A DNA stretch of 64,000 nucleotides from the NCBI GenBank assembly GCA_963576725.1, contig OY755243.1, positions 74,112,106 to 74,176,105 of the forward strand, given 5' to 3'. Below the pieces are notes generated by a model that ran no database searches, was not told the origin of the DNA, and saw only the letters and a list, made by a program, of their open reading frames with translations. The stretch is from Azorinus chamasolen. Taxonomy: Eukaryota > Mollusca > Bivalvia > Cardiida > Solecurtidae. The translations under genes and the position numbers were made by a program. Numbering within the stretch: position 1 is the first letter of the stretch; each line of letters starts with the position of its first letter. Positions 9,758-21,200 of this stretch are shown here, in pieces.

Positions 9758-10525
9758 AATCTGACCATTTCCCTGTTTAGTATTCATGTAAGAAAATGTG
9801 TCCATGGACACGGATGCCCTCGCGAGCAAACAAGAAGTAGATGAACGACAGACCTGAAAGGGGGAGACATGGTACAACTCACTATGGCTATGCTTCAGAC
9901 CAAATATCAGATCATTGCAGCTTACACGAGCGAAGAAATCTTTGACGAATTTTTTTGTCATTAAACAATCAACAAAATTCAATCAAAGTGTCGGCAAACA
10001 GGAACTAGATGAACAACATACCTGAAAAGGGGAGACACGGTACAACTCACTATGATTATGCTTCAGACCAAATATCAAATTATTGCAGCTTACACGAGCG
10101 AAAAAATCTTTGACGAATTGTTTTGTCATTAAACAATCACCAACATTCAATCAAAGTGTCGGCAAACAGGAAGTAGATGAACGACAGACCTGAAAAGAGG
10201 AGACACGGTACAACTCACTATGATAATGCTTCAGACCAAACATCAAATCATTCCACCTTACAGAAGCAAAGAAATCCTTTACGAAAATTTCGTACATACG
10301 TACGTACGGGCGTACGTACGGACGGGACGGACACGGGTAAAACCTAATGCCCCCGTCGCTTAAAGGCGGGGGCATAAAAATGGCAACATGAATATTTATA
10401 AGTTCAATTCTTATAATGATATTTTTAAAGGTTTTTGTTTGCTTTGACATAAACTGTAGAAACAGATCTATATGGTGTCAAAAGCAAACAGAGCAGACCC
10501 TTGTCAGACGGCTCCTTTTTGTAAA
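9758..10525 (-). mobile_element. pb-2 MITE hosting a pearl-like element
   Basis: The long flank starts GACCATTTCCCTGTTTAGTA with CATGTAAGAAA, stops, and resumes after 10385 with CATGAATATTTATAAG, then ACATAAACTGTAGAAACAG and the hairpin GCAAACAGAGCAGACCC. The interruption is the tandem element below. Confidence 0.65.
9798..10385 (+). mobile_element. Pearl-like (Helentron-associated) element
   Basis: About 2.8 tandem copies of a 168-bp unit (markers AAGTAGATGAACGACAGACC at 9835, 10003, 10171). Next comes an ACGT/ACGG-type microsatellite (10293-10337) and a GC hairpin, GCCCCCGTCGCTT/AAGGCGGGGGC, at the 3' end. This order (tandem core, tetranucleotide microsatellite, 3' hairpin) is the published layout of bivalve pearl elements. 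Exact 5' boundary is uncertain. Confidence 0.65.
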
Positions 10526-10622
10526 GGTAATGGCGAGTTCTCCCCCGTGGATTGCACTTATGACAGGTTTGCGATCAATTCTCGAACTGCTGTTAGGTAT
10601 TTCCTAATCAATACAGAATATA

Positions 10623-10796
10623 CAGGGCAACCGTCTAAAGCTACCACTTATTGAAAACGCATGTGTGTTTTTAAAAGCAGGTGGCTGCTTAATGCAGGCG
10701 AAAGTAATGCAGAAAGCTCCTGCATATGATTACCACGTATCTTAATAACTCAAAATTAGTCCCCTTTTAGGAAATCTATTCAGACAGGTTTAACTG
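10623..10796. mobile_element. pg-F, degraded
   Basis: Left end CAGGGCAACCGTCTAAAGC and right end CAGACAGGTTTAACTG before TA. The core has CAGGTGGCTGCTTAATGCAG but lacks the right arm of the hairpin. Confidence 0.65.
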
Positions 10797-10819
10797 TACA
10801 TTGCAGCTTGTTGCGCATC

Positions 10820-10974
10820 TGTTACCGTTTGCTAATGAAAATTGATATATCTGTTTATTAGTTTCTAAAATGACTACAAAGTTCCAACTTCCATATTTCA
10901 TTTTAACTATTTTTGCCATGAATATTCAGTAAGTATTGGATTTTGGAATAAATACAGAACAGGGAAAGGGTTAA
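10820..10974 (+). mobile_element. pb-1, hairpin half missing
   Basis: It begins inside the hairpin (CCGTTTGCTAATG), retains the full long flank, and ends GAACAGGGAAAGGGTTAA. Confidence 0.75.
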
Positions 10975-11148
10975 ACGGAAATAAACTGGTAGTCTTACTC
11001 TCTCTGAAACTTCAATTTTGCAAACAATTTGAACAGAACACTACAATACATGTTCCAACCACCATTGAGCACACTTGCTTCCTCGTATCAAGATGCGAGG
11101 TCACGTATTCTGAACGACGAGTAGATTTGATTATACGTATCATATACT

Positions 11149-11358
11149 TTAACCCTATCAACGCTGAATTTTCAAATGGACTATTCCAGAATTCAAACAA
11201 GTCAATCTCACTGTGAGTGTCCAGGGGGTTTAAAAAGAAAAGTGTAATATGATAAACATTGCTGACCCTGATGAGAGGGCTTCTTTTGGAGCCCTCTCAT
11301 CAGGGTCTGCACTGTTTGAAGGAAATTATGTTCTCGTTTCCTGCACGGAAAGAGTTAA
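11149..11358 (-). mobile_element. piggyBac-type MITE pb-6
   Basis: TTAACCCTATCAACGCTGAA at left; the hairpin GACCCTGATGAGAGGGC folds back to CCCTCTCATCAGGGTC. This copy lacks the mismatch seen in most family members. It ends GAAAGAGTTAA. Confidence 0.85.
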
Positions 11359-11690
11359 TTACTGTAACAAAAATGTTTATCGGCATAATTCGGCCTGAGG
11401 TGTGTTCAGGAGAATTATATTTAATATGAAATTACTATTGCAGACGACACTTTTGAATTTGGCACCAAAAGAGTTAAAAGGTTATTGAATGGTTAAGTTC
11501 CTCTCTGAGAGTTCTGTATGTATCTAACCCTGCATTATGCAGCCAGTTATCAAAACATCTGAAATACATGTACTCATGTATTCGGTACTAAAATTCGGAT
11601 TTCCTATGCCTTTACTGTAGAACTAGTAACATATTGAGCAACTCCATTTACCAGTCATAAATAGCCCGGTCCCATTTTAAGTTATGATTA

Positions 11691-11894
11691 CAGTGAAACT
11701 CCTCTAAACCAGAATTCTAGAAGAGAAGACTTAAGATAGTTATAGGCTGGTGGCTACTTAATGCAGAACGAAATACATGCAGAAAGCTCCTAAAGGAGCT
11801 TTCTGTGTGACTTTCACCCTCCGTCAAACTGTCACCTGTGTCCAAGACCGATATTAATACTAAATTGGACGTTCGGTTTAGAGGCTTTTTAGTG
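11691..11894. mobile_element. pogo-like MITE pg-C
   Basis: CAGTGAAACTCCTCTAAACC and GGTTTAGAGGCTTTTTAGTG ends; hairpin centre AAAGCTCCTAAAGGAGCTTT. Confidence 0.85.
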
Positions 11895-12090
11895 TAGTCT
11901 ACATATTATAACCACATGTCACATGTGCTGAGTGAACAAAAACACGAATTTACACATTGGATATACTATACATATATATATGAATATACATAATTAATAA
12001 TGGCATCGTGAATATTACTTAGATTAGTTTTTACAATGGCAGAGACTTCAGAGGTATATGAACAGAGGATTTCTTTACCGAGACGAACTG

Positions 12091-12222
12091 TTATAAAGCT
12101 TTTTGCTTGAGTCTGAGATCATTCTTAAGTATCTGATTGGTCAGATTCTGAGCAAGCTCAGAATCTGACCAATCAGATACTTGAGAATGATCTCTGACTC
12201 AGGCTCAGAAGTTTTATAACCT
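12091..12222. mobile_element. Foldback element fb-I
   Basis: Near-perfect arms of about 58 bp run from TTATAAAGC to GTTTTATAA. Each arm contains CTGATTGGTCAG or its complement, which includes the NF-Y-type GACCAATCAG. No TIR/TSD of a known superfamily was identified. Confidence 0.75.
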
Positions 12223-12492
12223 TGGGTCCAGTCCTTATTATTTTACAACTAAACAGAGCAGACTCTTTGTCTACTCTGTTGGCAAAGGGGAAATAATATG
12301 TACATGTATATGGAGTTAATTGTTGGAATAATAAATATACAATAAGTGCATCTGTGATTCTACATATTAGTCACTTCTGGTTATATTGTATGCACAGTGA
12401 TCACTCGTTATAACGACATTCGATCACTCGTTGTAACGACATTCGATATAACGGAATAGTCAGTATACTGACACGAATTTCGGAAACGTGAA

Positions 12493-12674
12493 CAGTAAAA
12501 TCACTCTTAACCGAAATTTTAGTAAAGAAGAATTTATATATGTTTAAGCAGATGACTAAATTCAATGTAATGCAGAATGAAAGTCATGCAGAACGCTTCC
12601 AGGGGAGCTTTCTGCATGACTTTCACCCTGCATTAAGCTCTTATTTGAACGCCCGGTTTATATGGGTGTTACTG
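12493..12674. mobile_element. pogo-like MITE pg-C
   Basis: CAGTAAAATCACTCTTAACC and a GGTTTATATGGGTGTTACTG-like right end; the core has GCAGAATGAAAGTCATGC against its complement. Confidence 0.75.
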
Positions 12675-12749
12675 GTATAACCTAATGTTCATTGCAACGA
12701 ACGACATTTTCAATGCGACGGCCATGGGAACCGTGGGAACGAACATGGC

Positions 12750-13059
12750 CATCGTAACGAGGGTTGGTACGAACATGGCCATCGTAACGAGGGTTGGTCA
12801 TATACATTGGAACTCATCGTAACGAGGGTTGGTCATATACATTGGAACTCATCGTAACGAGGGTTGGTCATATACATTGGAACTCATCGTAACGAGGGTT
12901 GGTCATATACATTGGAACTCATCGTAACGAGGGTTGGTCATATACATTGGAACTCATCGTAACGAGGGTTGGTCATATACATTGGAACTCATCGTAACGA
13001 GGGTTGGTCATATACATTGGAACTCATCGTAACGAGGGTTGGTCATATACATTGGAACT
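12750..13059. repeat. 35-bp tandem array, about 8.9 copies
   Basis: Units CATCGTAACGAGGGTTGGTC + ATATACATTGGAACT repeat at 12780, 12815, 12850, 12885, 12920, 12955, 12990 and 13025 with no visible differences, after a 30-bp variant unit at 12750. Uniformity points to recent expansion. The flanks (CGTTATAACGACATTCGATA) are pogo-like termini, so the unit arose in a MITE terminus. Confidence 0.95.
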
Positions 13060-13264
13060 CGAACAAAAGGGACTATACAACTTAGTTCGAGATAACAGAA
13101 GTTCGAACTATCCGAATTCTAATCCGGACAATTCATTGATTTCACAGCTTAATTGCATTTCTAAAGTAAGGTTGAAAGCTCCTGTAGAGTGTAGATGTCA
13201 TCTTACATGGGTCTACCCTGTCTGCAAAGGCGAAGAAACGCGTATACATGGAGTAAATGGTTAA
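13060..13264 (+). mobile_element. pg-E half joined to pb-2 end
   Basis: The pg-E left half (TTCGAGATAACAGAAGTTCG to GAAAGCTCCTGTAGAG) runs directly at about 13192 into a pb-2 short flank (GGGTCTACCCTGTCTGCAAA, GGAGTAAATGGTTAA). Confidence 0.65.
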
Positions 13265-13699
13265 AAAGGTACCAGCGACAGTACATCAGTGTTAGAACAC
13301 ATATTCATTTTCAATTAAAAAACCCCGACAATATATCAAAATGATTTCTTTTTTATTCCAATCATCCACCGTTCTGTAATAACACATTTTGAACAGTCCA
13401 TGAAATGTGTCATGAAACACATGATTTCGGTGTTGTGCAAATAGTGTAGACCAAGATCTGCCGCAATTTCAGAAACAAGGCGTCCAGTCAGGGTGTGCAT
13501 ATTTATCACATCTGATAATAATATTTTCACAGATGTAGATTATTGTGAAACAATGTACAGCCTGATAAAACAAAGAGGATCTTACATGAGCGTTCCTTGC
13601 ATTTTTTTTTATGAAACGAGTTTATTATGTACATCTTTAGCGAGTGTGACATTATAGTAAACGATGTTGTGTTGATTAACGCATGTTTCTGCTCACTAT
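13265..13699. other. No gene supported
   Basis: No exon with good splice signals and no known repeat. The 64-codon minus-strand frame at 13336-13530 is unremarkable. Confidence 0.35.
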
Positions 13700-13936
13700 G
13701 GGCTAACTGGATGCCCAGAGAGAAGGGAGAGGATACAGAGAAACCCGGGCGCGATGCCCTACTCTTATTATCGGCAGAGTTTATCTGGTTCTTTAAGAAG
13801 TGTATAGCACTGATACATCAGACCGCGGTTTATAGTCTCGTCCGAAGGACTTGGTCTGGCGGGGTGGGGTGGGGGTCAAACCCGGGACCCCTGGTATTGT
13901 AGTCGAGCGCGTAAGGCACACGACCACGTCCGCCAG
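13700..13936 (-). mobile_element. tRNA-derived SINE, second family
   Basis: On the minus strand the head has GGCGGACGTGGTCGTGTGCC with a B-box-like GGGTTTGACCC about 40 bp later, then a body containing ACGAGACTATAAACCGCGG and TTCTTAAAGAACC. A near-exact repeat (TTCATGAAAACAATT) occurs at about 13951 and 13988, beyond its head. Boundaries are approximate. Confidence 0.65.
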
Positions 13937-14047
13937 TTGTAGTAGACAAGTTTCATGAAAACAATTGTTTTTATAGTAAACGAGATTCATGAAAACAATT
14001 TGTAATTAACACTCATGTAATATTCTTTTTATCACATAACCGTATAA

Positions 14048-14374
14048 TTGAAAGTGAACCAGACTATATTTCACAGCTGTCTCAGTAGTTGTTTACAGGG
14101 TAGTACAGCTGGATTCAAACTGCTCATTTGCATAAAAAATGCACTAGTGCATTTCTGCGATTTACGGCACTCTCTATATATCTCCCACACGGCAGATTAT
14201 GTGATAAATGACATTTCAACATGGTGCCAGGGTTTTGTTTAAACTGTTTGAAAAAAATCCGAGAGCGTTCCTTTTTATGGTGGCGTCGGTCATATTAATC
14301 TTGCAGTAGTAAATAAAAGTTTGCAGAAATTTTAAATCATTGTGCCAAATGACACGTATACAGTAGTAACTGTC
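14048..14374. other. No gene or repeat recognised
   Basis: AT-rich sequence; no feature supported. Confidence 0.3.
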
Positions 14375-14505
14375 ATTTGCAATTGCTTGGCTCCAGATGA
14401 GACGCCGAGTAACTCGGCGTCTCATCTGGATCCAATTTTTTTGACACTCAATCAGTAAATTTCTCAAAAGCTTGAATAAAGGAAGTAATTTTGTTTATAG
14501 TTTTA
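14375..14505 (+). mobile_element. pb-5 hairpin and partial long flank
   Basis: GATGAGACGCCGAGTAACTC folds perfectly on itself. The long-flank motif TTTCTCAAAAGCTTGA follows. No TTAA ends remain. Confidence 0.7.
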
Positions 14506-14590
14506 GGAGACATTATTTTTTCAGTAGTGTAAAGGTTATTGACCAGTTTATTGCTCCTGTTCTGTCTACTACTAGTGTTGCAATTCAATA

Positions 14591-14805
14591 TGTTATCCTT
14601 TTGTCTGCGAAAAGCGACCTTACTCAAATTTGCAAACAGCTTGGATCCAGATGAGACACCGAGTAACTCGGCGTCTCATCAGGATCCAACCTGTTTCTCA
14701 CTCTGTTAATAGTTTCTCAAAAGCTTGAGCGAATCGGAAGACTGTGAAAACTATAACAGATAGGAATTTAAGCAAACTTCATTTTCATAGCACGCTAAGG
14801 GTTAA
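14591..14805 (+). mobile_element. piggyBac-type MITE pb-5
   Basis: Hairpin CAAACAGCTTGGATCC with GATGAGACACCGAG. It ends CGCTAAGGGTTAA, and that TTAA is also the start of the next element. Confidence 0.75.
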
Positions 14806-15018
14806 CCCTAGCCTGCTGAAAAAAATTGTTTGCTCAAACTCGAATCTGCTACAGCTGTAACTTACCTTCGATGTGTTCAAGTTTTTTTTTGAAAATATTG
14901 ACAGAGAATGTCAAACAGTTTGGATCCTGATGAGACGCTGAGTTACTCGGCGTCTCATCAGGATCCAAGCTGTTTGCATTTGTCTATCAGTGCGCACTAA
15001 TCAGGGCAAAGGGTTTAA
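14802..15018 (-). mobile_element. piggyBac-type MITE pb-5
   Basis: Head-to-tail inverted neighbour of the previous copy, sharing TTAA 14802-14805. Hairpin GATGAGACGCTGAGTTACTC; ends CAAAGGGTTTAA. It lies about 180 bp upstream of the thioredoxin start codon. Confidence 0.8.
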
Positions 15019-15134
15019 ACCGTTCGATTAAATATACCCCCATTGAACTAAACCTGTTGTGTTTGAATATTTTATTACAATTGACAGTCTGATTGTAAAT
15101 CGTACGTTATCGACTACTATACTACCCTGTGTTG

Positions 15135-15142
15135 TATTTAAA
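15135..15142 (+). promoter_or_regulatory. TATA-like element, thioredoxin gene
   Basis: TATTTAAA lies 61 bp upstream of the ATG, in a MITE-free stretch of about 180 bp, so transcription would start at about 15165 with a short leader. Position and composition fit a core promoter; this is inference. Confidence 0.4.
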
Positions 15143-15195
15143 CTAGCTGAGGAAGTATTTAGTTGTTCTAAAGTGATTTTTCAAGAAATCGAATT

Positions 15196-15216
15196 ATGAA
15201 GAGGATTTGTACCAAG
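15196..15216 (+). CDS. Thioredoxin-like exon 1
   Basis: ATG then MKRICTK, followed by the strong donor GTAAGT. Seven residues correspond to the N-terminal strand MVKQIESK of human TXN. It is too short to find by ORF search and was placed by alignment, phase and donor. Confidence 0.7.
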
Positions 15217-18200
15217 GTAAGTTATTTCGAAATGTTATACAGAAACGTCTCGCTAAAGCGACCACGTGATTTATTAACATAGGCGGCTTTAAAAGCAGAT
15301 TGTTACTTAATGCAGGGCAAAAGAGATACAGAAAGCTCCCATAGGAGTTTTCTGTAACATTTATGTTACCACCTGTTAAACACGTCTAGACCTCTTTTGG
15401 TTGTATAAGCGATATTTTACTATATCTGTTAGATCTTTCTGCCTAACTTTTGCTCTGTATTAAAAAATAATTGATATATTTTGCTACAATACTAAACCGG
15501 ATTAAACTGATTAATAATGACTGTTTAGTACATGTTCAGGACATATAGAGACTCCGTTGACTAAATACAGCGAAATCTCTCTACAGTGGTCTCTCAAATA
15601 ATTTATTTTCGAGACTACATGTAATCGCAGTTTCACGCTTTTGCAAACAGAGTAGACCCAGATCAGACGGTTCCTATAGGAGACGTCTGATCAGGGTCGG
15701 CTCTGTTTGCTTTTGACATTATATAGCTACGATTCTACAGTTTGTGTTAAAGCAAAACATTCCTTGAAATATTTACATTATAAAACTTCATCTGATATAT
15801 GTTCATAATATCATAATGTTTTACATGAATATTGAACAGGGAAAGGGTTAACCCTTTACTCAACAAATACGCATTTCTACGCCTTTGCAAACAGAGTAGA
15901 CCCAGATCAGACGGTTCCTAAAGGAGCCGTCTGATCAGGGTCTGCTCTGTTCGCTTTTGATATAATATAGATCATAGGGGCCTGGACCACTTCATTCGGG
16001 TCTATATGTACTATACAATAACAAGGGTTCCAACTAGCAGAACGGACATCCGTGTACCACAAGTACAAATATGAATGTAACTCTTGCAATTTCAATGATA
16101 ATTTTGTAATTCTCTCGGCTATTGAAAGCCAATATATTTTACTATGACATAAATATAATCTTCTCACGGTAACTTACGCGCAATTATCAATCCAACGACG
16201 ATTTTCTGAAAATTTCACGTGTTTTCTGGGTCATTGACAAACGTTCGTTCACCCCAGTTTCACTATATCACAGCCATAACCTGGCGATTTTCAGTTCAAA
16301 AGATGGCGTGGTTCAATAAAACAACCCAATTATATCATCAATCTCCATTTGTTTTGTCCTCTTAATAAATAAGCAACTAGCGACAGCGGCCTTTCCGTCT
16401 GTCGTTGTTTCTATTTCGGATGCTGCCATTTTGCAACAAATTTGAATGGAGCCATTTCATTGGACGAGCGAAGGAAAAGTTGGAAAATCCGTGACATCAC
16501 TTACAATGGCTCCTTCCTCGACGATTTGAAGCAAACTGACAAAACTCGCTAGTTTTACATCATTCTTTTGATGCTGGGGACTAAATAAGTGGAGGTGGGA
16601 GTTAGAATTTATTCGTTTTATTGACTCACGCCATTTTTTGAACTGTAAATTGCCAGGTTATTGCTGTGATATAGTGAAACCGGAGTGAACGAACGTTTGT
16701 CAATGACCCTAAAAACACGTGAAATTTTGAGAAAATCATTGTTGGATTGATACTTGTTCATAAGTTACCGTTATAAGATTATATTTATTTGATAGAAAAA
16801 TATATTGGCTTTCAATAGCCGAAAGAATTACGAAATTATCATTTAAATTGTAAGAGTTACAGTCATATTTGTACTCGTGGTACACGGATATCCGTTCTGC
16901 TAGTTGGAACCCTTGTTATTATATAGTACATATATAGACCCCAATGAAGCGGTCCAGACCCCTGTGATATAGATATGATTCAACAGTTTCTGGCATGACC
17001 ACAATGTTATGTGACCATGTGCTATTTTGAGGAATTTATCTAATTAATATTCATGGCGGCATTGTTTCTTACATGAATATTCATGGAGAAAAGGGTTAAC
17101 CCCTGTCCTGCTGACACATTATATCTGTTCAAACTGTGATCTTTTGCTATTTGTACTTCCGGTTCGATTTACTCTTTCCCTGTTGAATATTCATGTAAAA
17201 TAATGACATCAAGAATATTTATTAGCTGAAGTTTTATATAATGGTATATGTACACAGGATGTTTTATTGTATTGGTATTGGTAGAAACTGTAGAGTCAAG
17301 AAGTATGATATGTTGATAAGCAGGCGGAGCAGATCCTCATACAGGAGCCGTCTGATCCGAGTCTACTCTGTTTGCAAAGGCATGAAAAAGAGTTAATAAA
17401 GAGGGAGATGGTTCATTGTTTTAGAAACTACCGACTGAGTGTCAAACATCGCCAAATCCATAAATAAATGGACAACATCTTAACGTCATGAATTGGTGCA
17501 AAGGGACTTCCCTTGTTTGTGACTGAAATTTGTTCGTACTGTAAAGATTGACGCCATAGAAACTAAAATGCAAATATAGTAGACATTTAAATGGGCTCAA
17601 TGTATTGTAAAAGCCAATTCCAACTGGGCTGCTTTTTTAAAAAAAAACCCAGAGCAGACTCAGATCGAGACGGTTACTACAGGTACCGTCTGATCTGAGT
17701 CTGCATTGTACTCTATTGCAACTAATTTACAACTAATGTTTAGAAGAAGTGCATAATGCATTTTCAACAGAACGAGAAAGTCTTCACGAATGTTAAGGTT
17801 AGCCCCCTGAAATTTAAATGTACAGAACAATAGACATTTAAAAAGTGTAAGTTGTAAAATCGATTCACCATTTGGACTCTCTTTGTTCTTATCACTTGAC
17901 CTACTGTGCTGTCGGTAATTCGCGTCTGTAAATATTGCCGTCTGCTTAAGTTCTAAAAGTACATGTCTCCCTCTCCTCTCTTGTTTGGGTTTGGATCCTG
18001 ATGAAGCACAGAGTTACTCGGTGTTTCATTTGGATCTGAACTGATTACAGTGTTTTAACCCTTCGCTTGCTATTCACGTCAATATACCTACCTGTAAATA
18101 GTGAAGACCCAGATGAGACAGCTCCTGCAGGAGCTGTCTCATCTGGGTCTGCACTATTTACAAGTTGATTGTGCAACCATTGCACTCCACAGCAGTGACT

Positions 18201-21200
18201 GCACAGCGAAATACTTGTACACAGTGAATATATATATAATTTGTACAACAGGGCATGGGTAAAGAAGGAGAAATTTATTTTAAAATTCAGCAAGAGAAGG
18301 GTTAACACATTATCCAAGTAGAGCTGTAAGTTAAGCGGACCAAAAGGTACATGTATATACATGTATGGTAACTTTATACATGTACATATCAATTGAAATG
18401 GAATAGCTCCTTTATTTCTCCACCACACCCTATACTTTGACCAGAGAGATTCTAAAGAGTGGTGACAGTATAGGGTTTGTTGGAGAAATGATGATTTTAG
18501 TATTTGGGTACACATCGTTATCTGTAGCTCTGTACTAGCAAACTTTATTACAACTTCTCCAGTAGGGATATAGGTTAAGCGAACCAAAAGGTATGCGGTA
18601 ACTTTATACATTTCAAACGAACTGAAATATGGGACAAATGGATCACGGGCAACTGATTCACTGTATGTTGAAAAACAATACCAGTCCTTTAAGTATACCA
18701 TAAATAAGGTTGAGGTAGGCATGAGCTTAATGCAGGGCAAAGCGTTCACCCTGCATTAAGCAGCCACGTATGTAAGAGTACAATGTATAACGATGTCAAT
18801 GTTTAGTTTCATTAAGTGATTGCTTTACAAAGGTTCTCATGTATACGTATACAGTGAAACCCCGCTAATGCGACCACTTAATAAACAGCCCCTGATGTCG
18901 CTTAAAACAGGTGGTTGCTTAATGCAGGACGAAAGTTATGCAGAAAGCTCCTATAGGAGCTTTCTGCATAACTTTCGTCCTGCATTAAGCTACCACCTGC
19001 CTCTGCCACCCAGAATTATGCCCCTTTTTGGTGGTCGTATTAGCGGGGTTTTACTGTAGTTTCAATTATTTGTTTCAAACCTTAACCCTTTCCATTATGT
19101 TAGCGCATTTTGACGCATCTACAAACAGAGCATACCCAGATCAGACGGCTCCTATGGGAGCCGTCTGATCAGGGTCTGCTCTGTTTGCTTATGGTCTAAT
19201 ATAGATCTGATTGTATTTAGCTTCTGCCTGAGCCAAATGTCATGTGTTCATATGCCATTATAAAAATAATCTTATTTCCTACATGAATATTCATCAGGGA
19301 AAGGGTTAAGCATGCTACGGACGAGTACCGTTATATTTGGACCTAGATGATACTCTGGGTATCCCGGTATCCTATCAGGATACAAACTGTCTCACACAAT
19401 AATCATGTACTATTTGTATCGAAGTCTGAAAAAGATGACAGTTTCTATCGAAGAAATATATTTGCTCACAGTTCTAAAAGAATCCGCATTTTGTCACCTT
19501 GAACAAATGCACGCAGCAGTGAACTGATGAAGGGAACAGTGTGTCACCCTGAGCTAATGGACGTCACCTTAAGGTGATGGGCGTCGCCTTGATCTAATGA
19601 ACGTCAACATGAACTGGGCGTCGTCATCTTGAGCTAACTGGCGTCACAGTGAGCTATAAAATCATAGAGATCTCTAAACTCATAGAGAGCTCCTGTAGGA
19701 GCTTTCTGCTTAACGTTTGTCATGTTTTAACTCTTTCGTTGTAATTGTCGCATCTGTGATTACCTATGCAAACAGTCTCATTAGGATCCAAACTGATTGT
19801 TACTGTGACTATGTTTTTGAAACAAAAATGAAGAAAATTAAAACTTGAAAATTGTAGCAGACGGCAGAATTTGGCAGCGAAATGAGAAGTGTTGTCTCAG
19901 ACGCATATTCTTGTCTTGGTCTACACGGTTTGAACACTTAGTATGCTTCTGGGTCTCGATATACGCAACCCTACCAATAGGCTTAACCCTTTCCCTGTTC
20001 TATGTTTAGTCCAAATTTCAATACCTACTGAATATACATTGACAAAATATTTATTATTAAATATGGAAGGCAAAACGTTGTAGCCATTTTAGACAGTAAA
20101 GAAACAGATCTATCAAATTCTGTTTGTATAGGGGCCGTCGGATCGGGGTCTTCTCTGTTTGCAAATGTGTGAAAATGTGTTTATATGAGAGAAAGTGTTA
20201 ATAAGCATTAAATTGTGTAGATTTCAGACCTGCGCCCCACTTGAAAAGTAGTGTCTTATCATGTTATGCACTGTTTGTCACACCACAGTATAACCTCTCT
20301 ATAACGGCCACTAAATAACATCAAATATTTTGCTCCTATAGGAGTGTTCTGTTTTACTTTCACCTTGCTTTAAGCAACCACCTGCACTAAATACCAACTA
20401 ATTAACACAATTTAGTGGCCGCTACAGAGAGGTTTTACTGTAGTGTGCAAAACAGAATAGGCTCTGATATGTGGCAAACAGTGCAGAACCTGTTCAAATA
20501 CCGCTTTTTAACCGCGACTGATCATGTTCTACACTGTTTGCAAAGTCTAAAGATTAGAATCGGCCTTTTATTCTTTTACAGAAGGAGTTCGAGCGGGAAC
20601 TGGAAGAAGCCGGGGACCGTCTTGTTGCCGTAGATTTCACTGCCACGTGGTGCACGAGGCGAGATGACGTCAAAACCCGATTAAATAATGTCGTATCACA
20701 GCCGGAGTTCTCCGAAGTTCTCTTTCTGCAAGTGGATGTAGATGACAATGAAGTAAAATATTCTTGTCTCGAATTATTATAAAGTATATTTAGCAATATA
20801 AATTGTCGTTTCTTTAGAGGTACAGCAACCCCATTAAACCGGAATTCTAGTAGAGAAGATTTTTAGAATTTAGATATTTTTAAGCAGGTGGCTGCATAAT
20901 GCAGGAGATGAGTTTTCTGCATGACTTTCACCCTGCATTAAGCTGCAACCTGTCTCCAAGATCGATATTTATACTAATTTGAACGTCCCTTTTAGAGTTT
21001 TTTTTCGAATTTGCTCAACGATTTCTAGATCAATAAACGAATTCAATGTATTGAATGAATAAATAATGAGTGCAAGCAGTTACAACATCTCGCTTCATAA
21101 CATGTATGTACATGTACTAACAATATAAGTACGTAAACCGCTTCCGTTGAAGCAACGGAATATCAGGTAATCTGACATATAATACTGAACAACCCCTGTT

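Noticed and set aside
18045..18749. 234-codon minus-strand open frame, the longest in the window
   Set aside because: It runs through a pb-3 element, an fb-G element and intergenic repeats; its encoded sequence includes translated MITE ends and it has no domain or splice support.
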